Positions 1-7,346 are shown, counted from the stretch's first letter. The stretch is 14,730 nt of DNA from Halocynthiibacter sp049608145 (GCF_049608145.1 NZ_JBMYXF010000064.1:1-14730); one strand, 5' to 3'. Translations and numbers: made by a program. Notes: generated from the sequence alone by a model not told the origin.

Positions 1-44
1 TCCGTCGATCCTATTTCGACCCCATGATCCCCAAATGAAGGATG

Positions 45-140
45 GTTGGTGGAGTCGCCGGGTACCGCCCCCGGGTCCGATCCGCTTATTACGAGCGCGT
101 TTATGTTCATAGTCCCGAAGGACAGAATTTATATATGTCC
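45..140 (+). ncRNA. Possible structured RNA segment (tmRNA-like?)
   Basis: This stretch is rich in short perfect hairpins. CCGGG (58-62) pairs with CCCGG (70-74) around a 7-nt loop. GTCC (112-115) pairs with GGAC (120-123) around a CGAA loop. The stretch reads open in one frame (46-231), but that peptide resembles no protein family I know, and its GC-rich start changes abruptly to AT-rich sequence and then a G8 run at 159-166. The GGTGGAG..CGCCGGGTACCGCCCCCGGG wording resembles, from memory only, a conserved non-coding element of alphaproteobacteria, possibly the permuted two-piece tmRNA. I cannot place mature ends, a tag reading frame or a CCA end. Strand is inferred from that resemblance. 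Confidence 0.35.
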
Positions 141-295
141 TGGCAGGCAGATTGAAAAGGGGGGGGCACGGAAAATTTTAAGGTTTCCATTTCGTTTCCT
201 TCAACAGAAAACAGATGTCAGGCGCAAGTGATGAGCTGTCGAAAGGCTTATAATTCAGAACCAGGGATGCTCAGCATAGGTAAGTTAATCCCGGT

Positions 296-1021
296 TCAAC
301 GGGCCTTGCGTTGTGCCATTGCCTTACGTGCCAGGTCCTGCGTGTAAGAACTTAACCGTTGCAAGGCTCGGTCTGCAGCAAGGCCATCACGACGTTCGAC
401 CGCATTGGCAATCTCTGTATGAAGATCAATCACCTGCGTACGGTCACGTTGTGTATAGGTGATCATGTTCATCAGGGGCTCAATCGCTTCTACAGCAGCC
501 GCCAGTTGCCAGGATAAAACCGGATTATGTGCGGCATCTACAAAAGCGCGGTGAAAAGCGACATCGGAGGCACAAAAGCTTTCGTCCGACAATCCGGCCT
601 GACTTTGGCGTGTAATTTCTGCCCGCATGGTTGCAAGATGATCTGGGGTGCGTCGCTGGGCAGAAAGTGCCGCGCAGGCCCGTTCCAGGGTAAAGCGGGC
701 CTCGCAGGCGGTGTCAAAATCCACTTCATTCATCGACAAAAGCAGGGTTGAGGTTGTGATCAGGTCGCCGCGTGCTTCTTCAAAACTTAGCCGGTTTACG
801 AATGCTCCGCCTGTTGCCCCGCGTTTCGTACGGATCAGGTTCTGCGCAGCGAGTCGTTTTAGGGCCTCGCGTACGGTGGGGCGCGATACAGAAAATGTTT
901 CTGATAGTTCAGTTTCAGAGGGCAGGCGTTCATCCACAATCAATTGGCCGGTGACAATGGCCTCACGAATTGCGGATGCAATTTCCTTCGGCAGATCTGC
1001 ACTGTGGTTTTGATCTGCCAT
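296..1021 (-). CDS. GntR family (FadR/FCD subfamily) transcriptional regulator, DmdR-like
   Basis: DNA-binding regulator, divergent from dmdA, that probably represses dmdA-acuI and itself. The N-terminal winged helix-turn-helix is clear (about residues 33-63 of this 241-aa form: LPSETELSETFSVSRPTVRE). The C-terminal all-helical FCD ligand-binding domain carries the usual Asp-x3-His of its metal site (D153, H157) and a later His (H201). The start at 1021 is chosen because AGGAG lies 9 nt upstream of that ATG. The longer start at 1045 (249 aa) has no Shine-Dalgarno sequence and sits close to the palindromic operator. A GntR gene beside dmdA is the known roseobacter arrangement, and a regulator named DmdR has been described there with an acryloyl-CoA-type effector. 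The effector here is inferred, not shown. Confidence 0.9.
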   Translation of the reverse strand: MADQNHSADLPKEIASAIREAIVTGQLIVDERLPSETELSETFSVSRPTVREALKRLAAQNLIRTKRGATGGAFVNRLSFEEARGDLITTSTLLLSMNEVDFDTACEARFTLERACAALSAQRRTPDHLATMRAEITRQSQAGLSDESFCASDVAFHRAFVDAAHNPVLSWQLAAAVEAIEPLMNMITYTQRDRTQVIDLHTEIANAVERRDGLAADRALQRLSSYTQDLARKAMAQRKAR

Positions 1022-1030
1022 TGGGGATGT

Positions 1031-1035
1031 CTCCT
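1031..1035 (-). promoter_or_regulatory. Ribosome binding site that decides the GntR start
   Basis: AGGAG on the minus strand, 9 nt before the ATG at 1021-1019. The more upstream ATG (1045) lacks any comparable site, so the protein probably lacks the eight extra residues MENQETSP. Confidence 0.6.
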
Positions 1036-1052
1036 GATTTTCCATTTTTGCA

Positions 1053-1085
1053 AATTATTTCAATTGTCAGACAATTAAAATAATT
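1053..1085. promoter_or_regulatory. Imperfect 33-bp palindrome, likely GntR operator
   Basis: The two 16-nt arms (1053-1068 and 1070-1085) match in 15 of 16 positions around a central A at 1069. The core at 1062-1076 is perfect: AATTGTC-A-GACAATT. It contains TTGTCAGACAA, which fits the GT-N3-AC half-site pattern of FadR-type GntR operators. It lies between the divergent regulator and dmdA, so one dimer could control both directions. I could not assign clean -35/-10 boxes for either gene. The AT-rich palindrome itself probably overlaps them. Confidence 0.75.
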
Positions 1086-1168
1086 GCAGAGTTCATGCAA
1101 GAGATAGCCGGGAATCATGTGTTTTCCAACAGAAAGCGCAAATGTTGATCAGGCAAGTTTACACAAGT

Positions 1169-1172
1169 GGAG
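1169..1172 (+). promoter_or_regulatory. Ribosome binding site that decides the dmdA start
   Basis: GGAG, 6 nt before the ATG at 1179. The open frame could also start at a GTG at 1167, but that codon overlaps this site, so initiation at 1179 is much more likely. Confidence 0.7.
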
Positions 1173-1178
1173 AATTCT

Positions 1179-2276
1179 ATGGCTGCCATTGCCCCTTCAA
1201 ATCGTCTGCGTCGTACGCCGTTTTCCACTGGGGTCGAACGGTCAGGTGTGACGGCCTATACGGTTTACAATCGCATGCTGTTGCCTGCTGTGTTTGAAAG
1301 CCTGTCCGATGATTGTGCACATTTAAAAGAACATGTTCAGGTTTGGGACGTTGCCTGTGAACGTCAGATTTCTGTACAGGGTCCGGATGCGGGCAGGCTT
1401 ATGGCGCTGCTGACGCCGCGGGATTTATCAAAGATGGCGGCGGATCAATGTTACTATGTGCCCATGGTCGATACCAATGGTGGGATGCTGAATGATCCGG
1501 TTGCGGTGAAACACAGTGAAAACCATTACTGGATTTCAATTGCAGATAGTGACCTTTTGCTTTGGGTGAAAGGGGTGGCTGCGGGCATGGGATTGAATGT
1601 GAGGGTTTCAGAACCGGATGTGTCCCCATTGGCTGTTCAGGGCCCGTTGGCGGATGAACTTCTTGCACGGATCTTTGGCGATGCCGTGCGTGACATCCGT
1701 TTTTTCCGTTATAAGCGTCTGCCGTTTCAGGGCCGAGATCTGGTGATTGCGCGTTCCGGGTATTCCAAACAGGGCGGCTTTGAGATTTATGTTGAGGGCC
1801 GTGATATCGGCATGGAATTGTGGGATGCGCTTTTTGCTGCTGGGCAGGATCTGAATGTGCGGGCGGGCTGCCCGAACCTGATTGAACGCATTGAAGGTGG
1901 CTTATTGTCTTATGGCAACGATATGACAGCTGACCACACGCCATTTGACTGTGGTTTGGGAAAGTTTGTGAATTCTGATGCGGATTACATCGGGCGCGCA
2001 GCCCTTGAGAAAGCTCGATCTGATGGCGCGAAGTGGCGGCTTTGTGCGATCGAAATTTCGGGTGATCCCGTGCCGGCCTGTGACAGACACTGGGCGATCA
2101 CAATGAACGGCCAAACGATAGGACAGGTGACCTCTGCCACCTGGTCGCCCGATCAGAAGCTTAACGTTGCCATTGGTATGGTGCAGGCCGAACGCTTTGC
2201 CATCGGCGCAGATGTTGAAGTTGAAACGCAGGACGGCATACGAAACGCCCGACTGCGTGCAGAATTCTGGAATTAA
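1179..2276 (+). CDS. dmdA: Dimethylsulfoniopropionate demethylase DmdA
   Basis: Cytoplasmic, tetrahydrofolate-dependent enzyme of the GcvT (aminomethyltransferase) fold. It transfers a methyl group from DMSP to THF, giving 5-methyl-THF and methylmercaptopropionate, the first step of the demethylation pathway. The 365-aa length and sequence follow roseobacter DmdA throughout: YNRMLLP (30-36), LKEHVQVWDV (49-58), LTPRD (78-82), GGMLNDPVAVK (101-111), SPLAVQGP (149-156), RSGYSKQGGFEIYVEG (192-207), ERIEGGLLSYGNDMT (236-250) and CGLGKF (258-263). The 'SYGNDMT' and 'KQGGFEIY' blocks separate DmdA from ordinary glycine-cleavage T proteins. The stop codon overlaps the ribosome binding site of acuI, 11 nt ahead of its start, so the two genes are co-transcribed. 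Expression is probably controlled from the palindrome at 1053-1085. Confidence 0.95.
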   Translation: MAAIAPSNRLRRTPFSTGVERSGVTAYTVYNRMLLPAVFESLSDDCAHLKEHVQVWDVACERQISVQGPDAGRLMALLTPRDLSKMAADQCYYVPMVDTNGGMLNDPVAVKHSENHYWISIADSDLLLWVKGVAAGMGLNVRVSEPDVSPLAVQGPLADELLARIFGDAVRDIRFFRYKRLPFQGRDLVIARSGYSKQGGFEIYVEGRDIGMELWDALFAAGQDLNVRAGCPNLIERIEGGLLSYGNDMTADHTPFDCGLGKFVNSDADYIGRAALEKARSDGAKWRLCAIEISGDPVPACDRHWAITMNGQTIGQVTSATWSPDQKLNVAIGMVQAERFAIGADVEVETQDGIRNARLRAEFWN

Positions 2277-2287
2277 GGAGACGTCAG

Positions 2288-3277
2288 ATGTTCAACGCAC
2301 TTGTTGTGAACAAAAATGAAGAGGGTAAGACCTCTGCGCGCGTGGAGCAGATTACGGTTGATCAGCTGCCCGAAGGTGATGTGACGGTTGCGGTGGACTT
2401 TTCCACTGTGAATTACAAAGACGGTCTGTGCATTGGGTCAGGCGGTGGCCTTGTGCGCAACTACCCCCATGTGCCGGGTATTGATTTTACCGGTACTGTA
2501 GAAGCGTCAGACAACCCGAATTACAATGCAGGCGACAAGGTTGTCTTGACCGGTTGGCGCGTAGGAGAAGCCCATTGGGGGGGCTATTCCCAGAAAGCCC
2601 GCGTGAAAGGCGATTGGCTTGTACCATTGCCTGCTGGCATCGAAACCCGTCAAGCGATGGCTGTTGGCACCGCCGGGTTCACCGCAATGCTGGCCATCAT
2701 GGCGCTGGAAGATCACGGTTTGAAGCCAGAGAATGGTCCAGTGCTTGTGACAGGTGCCGCTGGCGGGGTGGGATCTGTTGCGACAGCGATCCTGTCTAAC
2801 CTTGGCTATGAGGTGGCCGGTGTCACTGGTCGCCCGGAACAGGCAGATTACCTGAAAAGCCTAGGCGCAAAACAGATCGTGGCACGCGAAGAGCTGAATG
2901 AAACCACCAAACGCCCGTTGGAAGCTGAAACCTGGGCGGGGTGCATTGATGCTGTTGGCGGTGACATGCTGGCGCGGGTTCTGGGACAGATGAAATACGG
3001 TGCCTCCGTTTCTGCGGTGGGTCTTGCTGGCGGGGCTGGTTTGCCTGCGACAGTTATTCCGTTCCTGTTGCGTGGGGTGAACCTGCTGGGCATCGACAGC
3101 GTTATGCAACCCTATGAAAATCGTCTGCGCGCTTGGGAACGTCTGGCAAAAGATCTGCCGATGGATAAGCTTGAAGCGATGGTGACATCTGCGACGCTGT
3201 CAGACCTTCCCGCGCTTGGGAATGACATTCTGAATGGGCAGGTCAAAGGGCGTATTGTCGTCGACGTAAATGCCTAA
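2288..3277 (+). CDS. acuI: Acrylyl-CoA reductase (NADPH) AcuI
   Basis: Zinc-independent medium-chain reductase (MDR superfamily, YhdH/AcuI group) that reduces acryloyl-CoA to propionyl-CoA with NADPH. This disposes of the toxic acrylate intermediate of DMSP breakdown. The 329 residues have the usual order: N-terminal GroES-like catalytic domain with FSTVNYKDGLCIGSGG (38-53) and the P(H)VPGIDFTGTVE block (60-72), then a Rossmann domain with VTGAAGGVG (154-162) binding NADPH, and VGGDML (223-228). The structural-zinc cysteine cluster of alcohol dehydrogenases is absent, as expected. AGGAG at 2276-2280 lies 7 nt before the ATG. It is the second gene of the dmdA operon, a pairing well known from roseobacters. 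The operon ends at the terminator at 3305-3334. Confidence 0.94.
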   Translation: MFNALVVNKNEEGKTSARVEQITVDQLPEGDVTVAVDFSTVNYKDGLCIGSGGGLVRNYPHVPGIDFTGTVEASDNPNYNAGDKVVLTGWRVGEAHWGGYSQKARVKGDWLVPLPAGIETRQAMAVGTAGFTAMLAIMALEDHGLKPENGPVLVTGAAGGVGSVATAILSNLGYEVAGVTGRPEQADYLKSLGAKQIVAREELNETTKRPLEAETWAGCIDAVGGDMLARVLGQMKYGASVSAVGLAGGAGLPATVIPFLLRGVNLLGIDSVMQPYENRLRAWERLAKDLPMDKLEAMVTSATLSDLPALGNDILNGQVKGRIVVDVNA

Positions 3278-3304
3278 TTGCCCTAATTAAATGGTCAAAG
3301 AAAG

Positions 3305-3334
3305 AACGGGTGCCTTCGGGTGCCCGTTTTGTTT
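3305..3334. terminator. Bidirectional hairpin terminator between acuI and the ClbS-like gene
   Basis: AACGGGTGCC (3305-3314) pairs with GGTGCCCGTT (3319-3328), with two G-U pairs, around a TTCG tetraloop, followed by TTTTGTTT. Read on the minus strand the hairpin is followed by CTTTCTTT, so it can also stop transcription from the convergent gene at 3512-4021. Confidence 0.8.
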
Positions 3335-3511
3335 CGCCACAACGATGTCGCAAAGCATGTCGTTTTACGATGAGATGTTGCATTTGCCGCATTGTTCGAT
3401 GCTTTTCCTTTAGGGCCGTTGCAGCATTTCCCTTTTGCAATTGTACTGGTTCTGATGTGTGTTTCCCTTTTCGTTGGACCTGAACCATAGTTCGAGGCGG
3501 ACAGGGCGTTT
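3335..3511. other. Intergenic spacer without recognised features
   Basis: Short spacer between the terminator and the 3' end of the ClbS-like gene. It contains only a minus-strand shadow frame that runs through the terminator. I see no promoter, repeat or RNA gene. Confidence 0.5.
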
Positions 3512-4021
3512 TCATCCTTGGTTGGTTTTCAACCATTTCCGGATCCGCCCCCTGGCGTTTTCATAGGGAGAAGATGAGTTGAATTGGATCATCCTGCCTT
3601 TGGTCCATTTTTTGTACCATGGGGATCCGTATAATTCTTCATCACTACAACAGGAGATTTTCTGGATAAGCCGATCTTTCACGGATACAAGCCTGGCACG
3701 GTTTTCGGCAAAGCTGTATTCTGAATAATCAACGTAGAATTTCCCAGCCAATGCGCCCAGTTCGTTCCATTTATACCCAACTTCAGGGAATACCACATCC
3801 AGCCCGTGATCATCCTGATCCAACCATTTCAGCACCAATTCATTCCAGCCAATAAGGTATGAAATCAAATTATTGACACTCATACAGGTGCCTTTTGCGT
3901 GACCTTCCATACTTTTTTCGTCCGCTTGATCATGGGGAACAACATCAAGAGCCGCTTCAAGTCTGATGAAACGATTGGCAATTGCTGCGATCAGTTCTGA
4001 TTTGGAAGCGGGAATACTCAT
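3512..4021 (-). CDS. ClbS/DfsB family four-helix bundle protein
   Basis: A 169-aa cytoplasmic protein of the ClbS/DfsB (DUF1706) family, related to DinB-like helical bundles. The founding member, ClbS, protects colibactin producers by hydrolysing the reactive cyclopropane of colibactin. Most homologues have no known substrate. Hallmark blocks are present: MEGHAKGT (38-45), SVNNLISYLIGWNELVLKWL (48-67), FPEVGYKWNELG (78-89), ELYGSPWYKKWTKGRMIQFN (129-148) and SPYENARGRIRKWLK (151-165). No colibactin-like polyketide/peptide synthase is nearby, so self-protection is not implied. Protection against other electrophiles or DNA-damaging agents is an inference. The Shine-Dalgarno sequence is weak (an AGGT about 12 nt upstream), but the N-terminus MSIPASKSELI agrees with the family. 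Confidence 0.88.
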   Translation of the reverse strand: MSIPASKSELIAAIANRFIRLEAALDVVPHDQADEKSMEGHAKGTCMSVNNLISYLIGWNELVLKWLDQDDHGLDVVFPEVGYKWNELGALAGKFYVDYSEYSFAENRARLVSVKDRLIQKISCCSDEELYGSPWYKKWTKGRMIQFNSSSPYENARGRIRKWLKTNQG

Positions 4022-4249
4022 GCCGTGAGATTACCTGGATTGATCCGGAAGAAAAGTGCTGTCCTCGTCGCAGGGTAAGGAACGTTGATATCTGGTATGA
4101 AAATGCGAACCCGTACATGGGGTTGTCGCTTGACCAAAAGAAAATGGAATGCCAACACTTTCATGTCAGCGCTGACGCTGTCTGTTGCGCCTGTCGTAAC
4201 TGGCTGGAAGACCTGCCAACAAACCTGACACATCTCTGACGGAGTCCTT

Positions 4250-5479
4250 ATGACCGATCTTGATATCAACTTTGTACGCAGCCAGTTCCCAGCGTTTGAT
4301 CAGCCTTCCCTGCAGGGCCACGCCTTTTTTGAAAACGCGGGCGGCAGCTATACCTGTAAGCAGGTGATCGACCGACTGACACGGTATTACAATGAACGCA
4401 AAGTTCAGCCCTATGCCCCTTATGAGGCGTCTACACTGGCCGGGCAGGAAATGGATGAGGCACGTGAACGCCTGGCGGCGATGTTGGGCGTTGATACGGA
4501 TGAACTGTCCTTTGGCCCGTCGACCACGCAGAATACCTATGTTCTGGCCAATGCTTTTCGTCAGTATATGAAACCGGGCGATGCAATTATCGTGACCAAC
4601 CAAGATCATGAGGCAAACTCTGGCCCTTGGCGCCGTTTGGCGGATGAAGGGTATGAGGTGCGCGAATGGGCTGTGAACCCGGACACGGGCAGCTTGGATA
4701 CGGCTGATCTCGAAGGTTTGATCGACGACAAGGTAAAGCTGATTGCTTTCCCGCATTGTTCGAACATTGTCGGAGAGATCAATGACGTCGCTGGCGTATG
4801 TAAAATGGCGCGGGCGAAGGGTATCGCAACCTGTGTGGATGGCGTAAGCTACGCGCCGCATGGCTTTGTAAATGTTAATGAAATTGGCGCAGATATCTAT
4901 TTGTTCTCCGCCTATAAAACCTTCGGACCTCATCAGGGGATCATGGTGATCCGCCGTGAACTGGGTATGAAATTGCCCAATCAGGGACATTGGTTTAATG
5001 GCGATAGTCTGTACAAACGGTTCACCCCAGCGGGCCCCGATCACGCACAGGTTGCCGCTTGTGCGGGGATGGCGGATTACATTGATGATCTTTATGCGCA
5101 TCACTTCACCGGGCAGAATGCCAGCCCGGCTGAGCGCTGCAAAGCCGTGCACGACATGCAGCGCGCTTATGAAACAAAGCTTTTGCAGCCCCTTCTGGAT
5201 TATCTTGGCAACAAGAATTCGGTTCGTCTGATCGGCTCGTCCGATGCAACGGCCAAAGCACCAACTGTTGCGGTTGAACTGACGGGTGGCGGCGAAGATG
5301 CTGCACGTGCGCTGGTCCCGCATGGTATTATGGCCGGTGGCGGTGATTTCTATGGATCGCGCCCGCTTTCTGCGATGGGGCTGGATCTGGAAAAAGGCGT
5401 GCTGCGCCTGAGTTTTGTGCATTATACCTCAGAAGATGAGGTGACAAAACTGATGCAGGCGTTGGATCAGGTTATCTGA
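4250..5479 (+). CDS. Class V aminotransferase, cysteine desulfurase-like protein
   Basis: PLP-dependent fold-type I enzyme of 409 aa, closest to the 'cysteine desulfurase-like, VC1184' family. Visible features are FFENAGGSYT (26-35), STTQNTYVLANAF (91-103) at the cofactor phosphate site, NQDHEAN (117-123) with a ring-stacking His, the PLP-binding Asp in CVDGVSYAPHG (D197), and the Schiff-base Lys in SAYKTFGPHQG (K223). The mobile-loop catalytic cysteine of true IscS/SufS desulfurases (the ..HHC.. region) is missing; the corresponding stretch reads AGGGDFYGSRP (362-371). It is therefore more likely a transaminase, lyase or other PLP reaction than a sulfur donor, and its substrate cannot be read from sequence. 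GGAG lies 5 nt before the ATG. The 228 nt separating it from the divergent ClbS-like gene hold no clear gene. Confidence 0.85.
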   Translation: MTDLDINFVRSQFPAFDQPSLQGHAFFENAGGSYTCKQVIDRLTRYYNERKVQPYAPYEASTLAGQEMDEARERLAAMLGVDTDELSFGPSTTQNTYVLANAFRQYMKPGDAIIVTNQDHEANSGPWRRLADEGYEVREWAVNPDTGSLDTADLEGLIDDKVKLIAFPHCSNIVGEINDVAGVCKMARAKGIATCVDGVSYAPHGFVNVNEIGADIYLFSAYKTFGPHQGIMVIRRELGMKLPNQGHWFNGDSLYKRFTPAGPDHAQVAACAGMADYIDDLYAHHFTGQNASPAERCKAVHDMQRAYETKLLQPLLDYLGNKNSVRLIGSSDATAKAPTVAVELTGGGEDAARALVPHGIMAGGGDFYGSRPLSAMGLDLEKGVLRLSFVHYTSEDEVTKLMQALDQVI

Positions 5480-5489
5480 TAAAGTTATG

Positions 5490-5520
5490 TCAGGTGGTGT
5501 GTGATCCATGCGCCACCTGA
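5490..5520 (+). terminator. Hairpin after the class V PLP gene
   Basis: TCAGGTGG (5490-5497) pairs with CCACCTGA (5513-5520), and inner wobble pairs extend the stem. No clean T tract follows, only scattered Ts, so it may be a weak terminator or an mRNA-end stabiliser. Confidence 0.45.
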
Positions 5521-5610
5521 GACCTTCTGTTGTGTTTTGAATTGTGTTTCTTCGGTGTTTAACTGTAGGTTGACGAAAGCCTGATTAATTATCGTTACAG
5601 GATCTAAGAT

Positions 5611-6051
5611 ATGCCTACCGCCGCAAGATTAGTTGGTGCCATTTCGTTTACGTTTCTCGCCTTTGTTATTTCGACCATGATTATTCCGTTGCTTCCTGAA
5701 GGCACAAAGACGGATTCTCTCTGGATGCTGAACTGTGCCGTTGGCTTGTTTTGCGGCTGGAAAGTCATGGGGCCAAGAGGTGTGGGAACCCGTGTTGATG
5801 CGCTTGCGGGTGGGGTGACAACTGCGCTTGTTGCTTTTCTACTGGCGTTGTTTTTACACGCGTCCATTCGGATGGTGCATCTGTCTATGCGAAAGATTTA
5901 CAACGGCGCGACAGAAGCGGTTGTTGCTGTCTTTGATATCAGCCTGAATTGGGCGTTGTTGTTCATGACAACCGAAGTGATCACCACTTTGATTGCGGGT
6001 GGCATTTTCTGTGGGTATCTGTCGTGGAAAGCTGGCAAGCACTGGGGATAA
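5611..6051 (+). CDS. trgA: TrgA family membrane protein
   Basis: Small inner-membrane protein (146 aa) with about four hydrophobic segments: residues 4-28, 35-53, 63-85 and 111-137. The opening MPTAARLVGAISF and the WKVMGPRG turn (50-57) are typical of the TrgA family. TrgA was named in Rhodobacter sphaeroides, where the trgAB locus with neighbouring cysK raises tellurite resistance. Its biochemical role is unknown. Here trgB follows after 64 nt and cysK after that, the same order, which strengthens the call. AGGAT lies 8 nt before the ATG. A tellurite function in this organism is inferred from family and context. Confidence 0.85.
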   Translation: MPTAARLVGAISFTFLAFVISTMIIPLLPEGTKTDSLWMLNCAVGLFCGWKVMGPRGVGTRVDALAGGVTTALVAFLLALFLHASIRMVHLSMRKIYNGATEAVVAVFDISLNWALLFMTTEVITTLIAGGIFCGYLSWKAGKHWG

Positions 6052-6105
6052 CGCATACTTGTGCAAGTGCTGGCTCTGTGTCAGATCTTGCGAAACCCAG
6101 TGTCC

Positions 6106-6109
6106 GGAG
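6106..6109 (+). promoter_or_regulatory. Ribosome binding site that decides the trgB start
   Basis: GGAG, 6 nt before the ATG at 6116. The open frame extends upstream into the 3' end of trgA (to 5993), but those extra codons overlap another gene and match no family sequence. Confidence 0.7.
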
Positions 6110-6115
6110 CTCCTT

Positions 6116-7240
6116 ATGACATCGATGTTTTTCTACGGCACTTTGTGCCATCTTGATTTGCTTGAACTCGTAATCGGACGCGCTTTGCGTGACGATGAAG
6201 TGCGTGCAGTCCGCTTACCTGAACATGCAGTTTACTGGGCCAAAGATCAAATCTTCCCGATGATCCGAAAAGAACCTGGTGGCTTTGCCGAAGGCATTGT
6301 CTTCGAGGCAGATGATGAAGCATTGGCAAGGTTGAATTTTTACGAAGGTGGGTTTAACTTTGATTTGGAACTTATTGTTCCTGAAGGAGAAAGTGATCCT
6401 GTAGAGGTGTATTTTGCACAGCCTGGAACCTGGGAATTTGGAGACACTTGGAACCTTCAGGACTTCATTCGAGATCACGGTGCGCATAACCTGCGTACGG
6501 CAGCGGCCTTTATGCGCCTTTATGGTCGGGTCAGCCGGGATGAAGCCATGAAACGCCTTCCTATGTTGCGTGCCATGGCGAAAAAAGGCTGGGTCGTAGG
6601 GGATTTCGCACCGAATGAAAAACGCGCTGGTATGACAACAGACGATGTTGAACTGATCCGGCATAGCCGCCCATATGATAATTTCTTTGCGATGGATGAA
6701 GTTCAGCTGCGTCATAAGCGTTTTGACGGTTCCATCTCTGACGAAATGGAACGTGCTGCGTTGATCTCGGTCGATGCGATGTTGTTGCTGCCCTATGATC
6801 CGAAACGTGACCGTGTGCTTCTGGTTGAACAATTCCGTGTCGGCCCGTTTTTACGTGGCGATGACAATCCATGGATGCTGGAACCGATTGCCGGGCGTAT
6901 TGATGCGGGGGAAACGGCAGAAGACGCCGCCCATCGTGAGGCAATGGAAGAAGCGGAGATCACCCTGCAGGAACTGTTACCGGTCAGCGGACATTATCCG
7001 TCTCCTGGCACAAGTTGTGAATATTATCACTGCTTTCTAGGAATTGCCGATTTACCAGATGGTGTAGAAGGCGTTGGTGGTGTTGCGGATGAAAATGAAG
7101 ATATCCGCAGTCAGCTGTTTTCCTTTGATGAACTGATGGCATTATTAGACAGTGGCGAAGCGCAAGTGGGGCCCTTGGTGACAACCGCGCTTTGGCTGGC
7201 GCGTCACAGGGATCGCCTGCGGGAAAAATACTCAGGATAA
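6116..7240 (+). CDS. trgB: TrgB: gamma-glutamylcyclotransferase-like plus Nudix hydrolase
   Basis: A 374-aa two-domain cytoplasmic protein. Residues 1 to about 130 form a gamma-glutamylcyclotransferase-like (GGCT/AIG2) domain: it starts FFYGTLCHLDL (5-15), with the YGTL substrate-loop motif, and has the candidate catalytic Glu in NFYEGGF (E77). Residues about 180-374 form an ADP-ribose pyrophosphatase-type Nudix domain. Its Nudix box starts at G260 (GRIDAGETAEDAAHREAMEE), with the metal-binding REAMEE glutamates near 274-279 and the SPGTSCEYYHCFLG block (296-309) of ADPR-type enzymes. Likely activities are hydrolysis of ADP-ribose or a related nucleoside diphosphate and possibly gamma-glutamyl cleavage. 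Neither is shown by context. TrgB was named for its part in Rhodobacter tellurite resistance. It lies between trgA and cysK. Confidence 0.88.
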   Translation: MTSMFFYGTLCHLDLLELVIGRALRDDEVRAVRLPEHAVYWAKDQIFPMIRKEPGGFAEGIVFEADDEALARLNFYEGGFNFDLELIVPEGESDPVEVYFAQPGTWEFGDTWNLQDFIRDHGAHNLRTAAAFMRLYGRVSRDEAMKRLPMLRAMAKKGWVVGDFAPNEKRAGMTTDDVELIRHSRPYDNFFAMDEVQLRHKRFDGSISDEMERAALISVDAMLLLPYDPKRDRVLLVEQFRVGPFLRGDDNPWMLEPIAGRIDAGETAEDAAHREAMEEAEITLQELLPVSGHYPSPGTSCEYYHCFLGIADLPDGVEGVGGVADENEDIRSQLFSFDELMALLDSGEAQVGPLVTTALWLARHRDRLREKYSG

Positions 7241-7305
7241 AGCCGTTGAATTTGCCCACTGGTCTTGAGTTTCGGCCTCTGCGTGCTTACTGATTGGACA
7301 TATCA

Positions 7306-7317
7306 CGCGGGCCCGCG
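7306..7317. repeat. 12-bp perfect palindrome upstream of cysK
   Basis: CGCGGGCCCGCG is perfectly self-complementary, with no room for a hairpin loop. It stands 29 nt before the cysK start codon in an otherwise AT-richer spacer. It could be a protein binding site; no regulator is indicated. Confidence 0.35.
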
Positions 7318-7346
7318 CCTGCGCTAGACATCTGCCGGAGGCCGCC

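Noticed and set aside
46..231. 61-codon plus-strand frame near the window start
   Set aside because: The product is not a recognisable protein and spans a hairpin-rich segment, a G8 run and AT-rich DNA; an RNA element is more plausible.
258..297. Terminator for the GntR gene (GAACC.GGGA / TCCCGGTTC)
   Set aside because: The arms pair but are 21 nt apart, contain a bulge, overlap the stop codon and have no T tract on the minus strand.
4166..5422. 418-codon open frame on the minus strand
   Set aside because: It lies antisense to the class V PLP gene, whose motifs are unmistakable. The minus product has no family resemblance and many residues typical of reversed codons.
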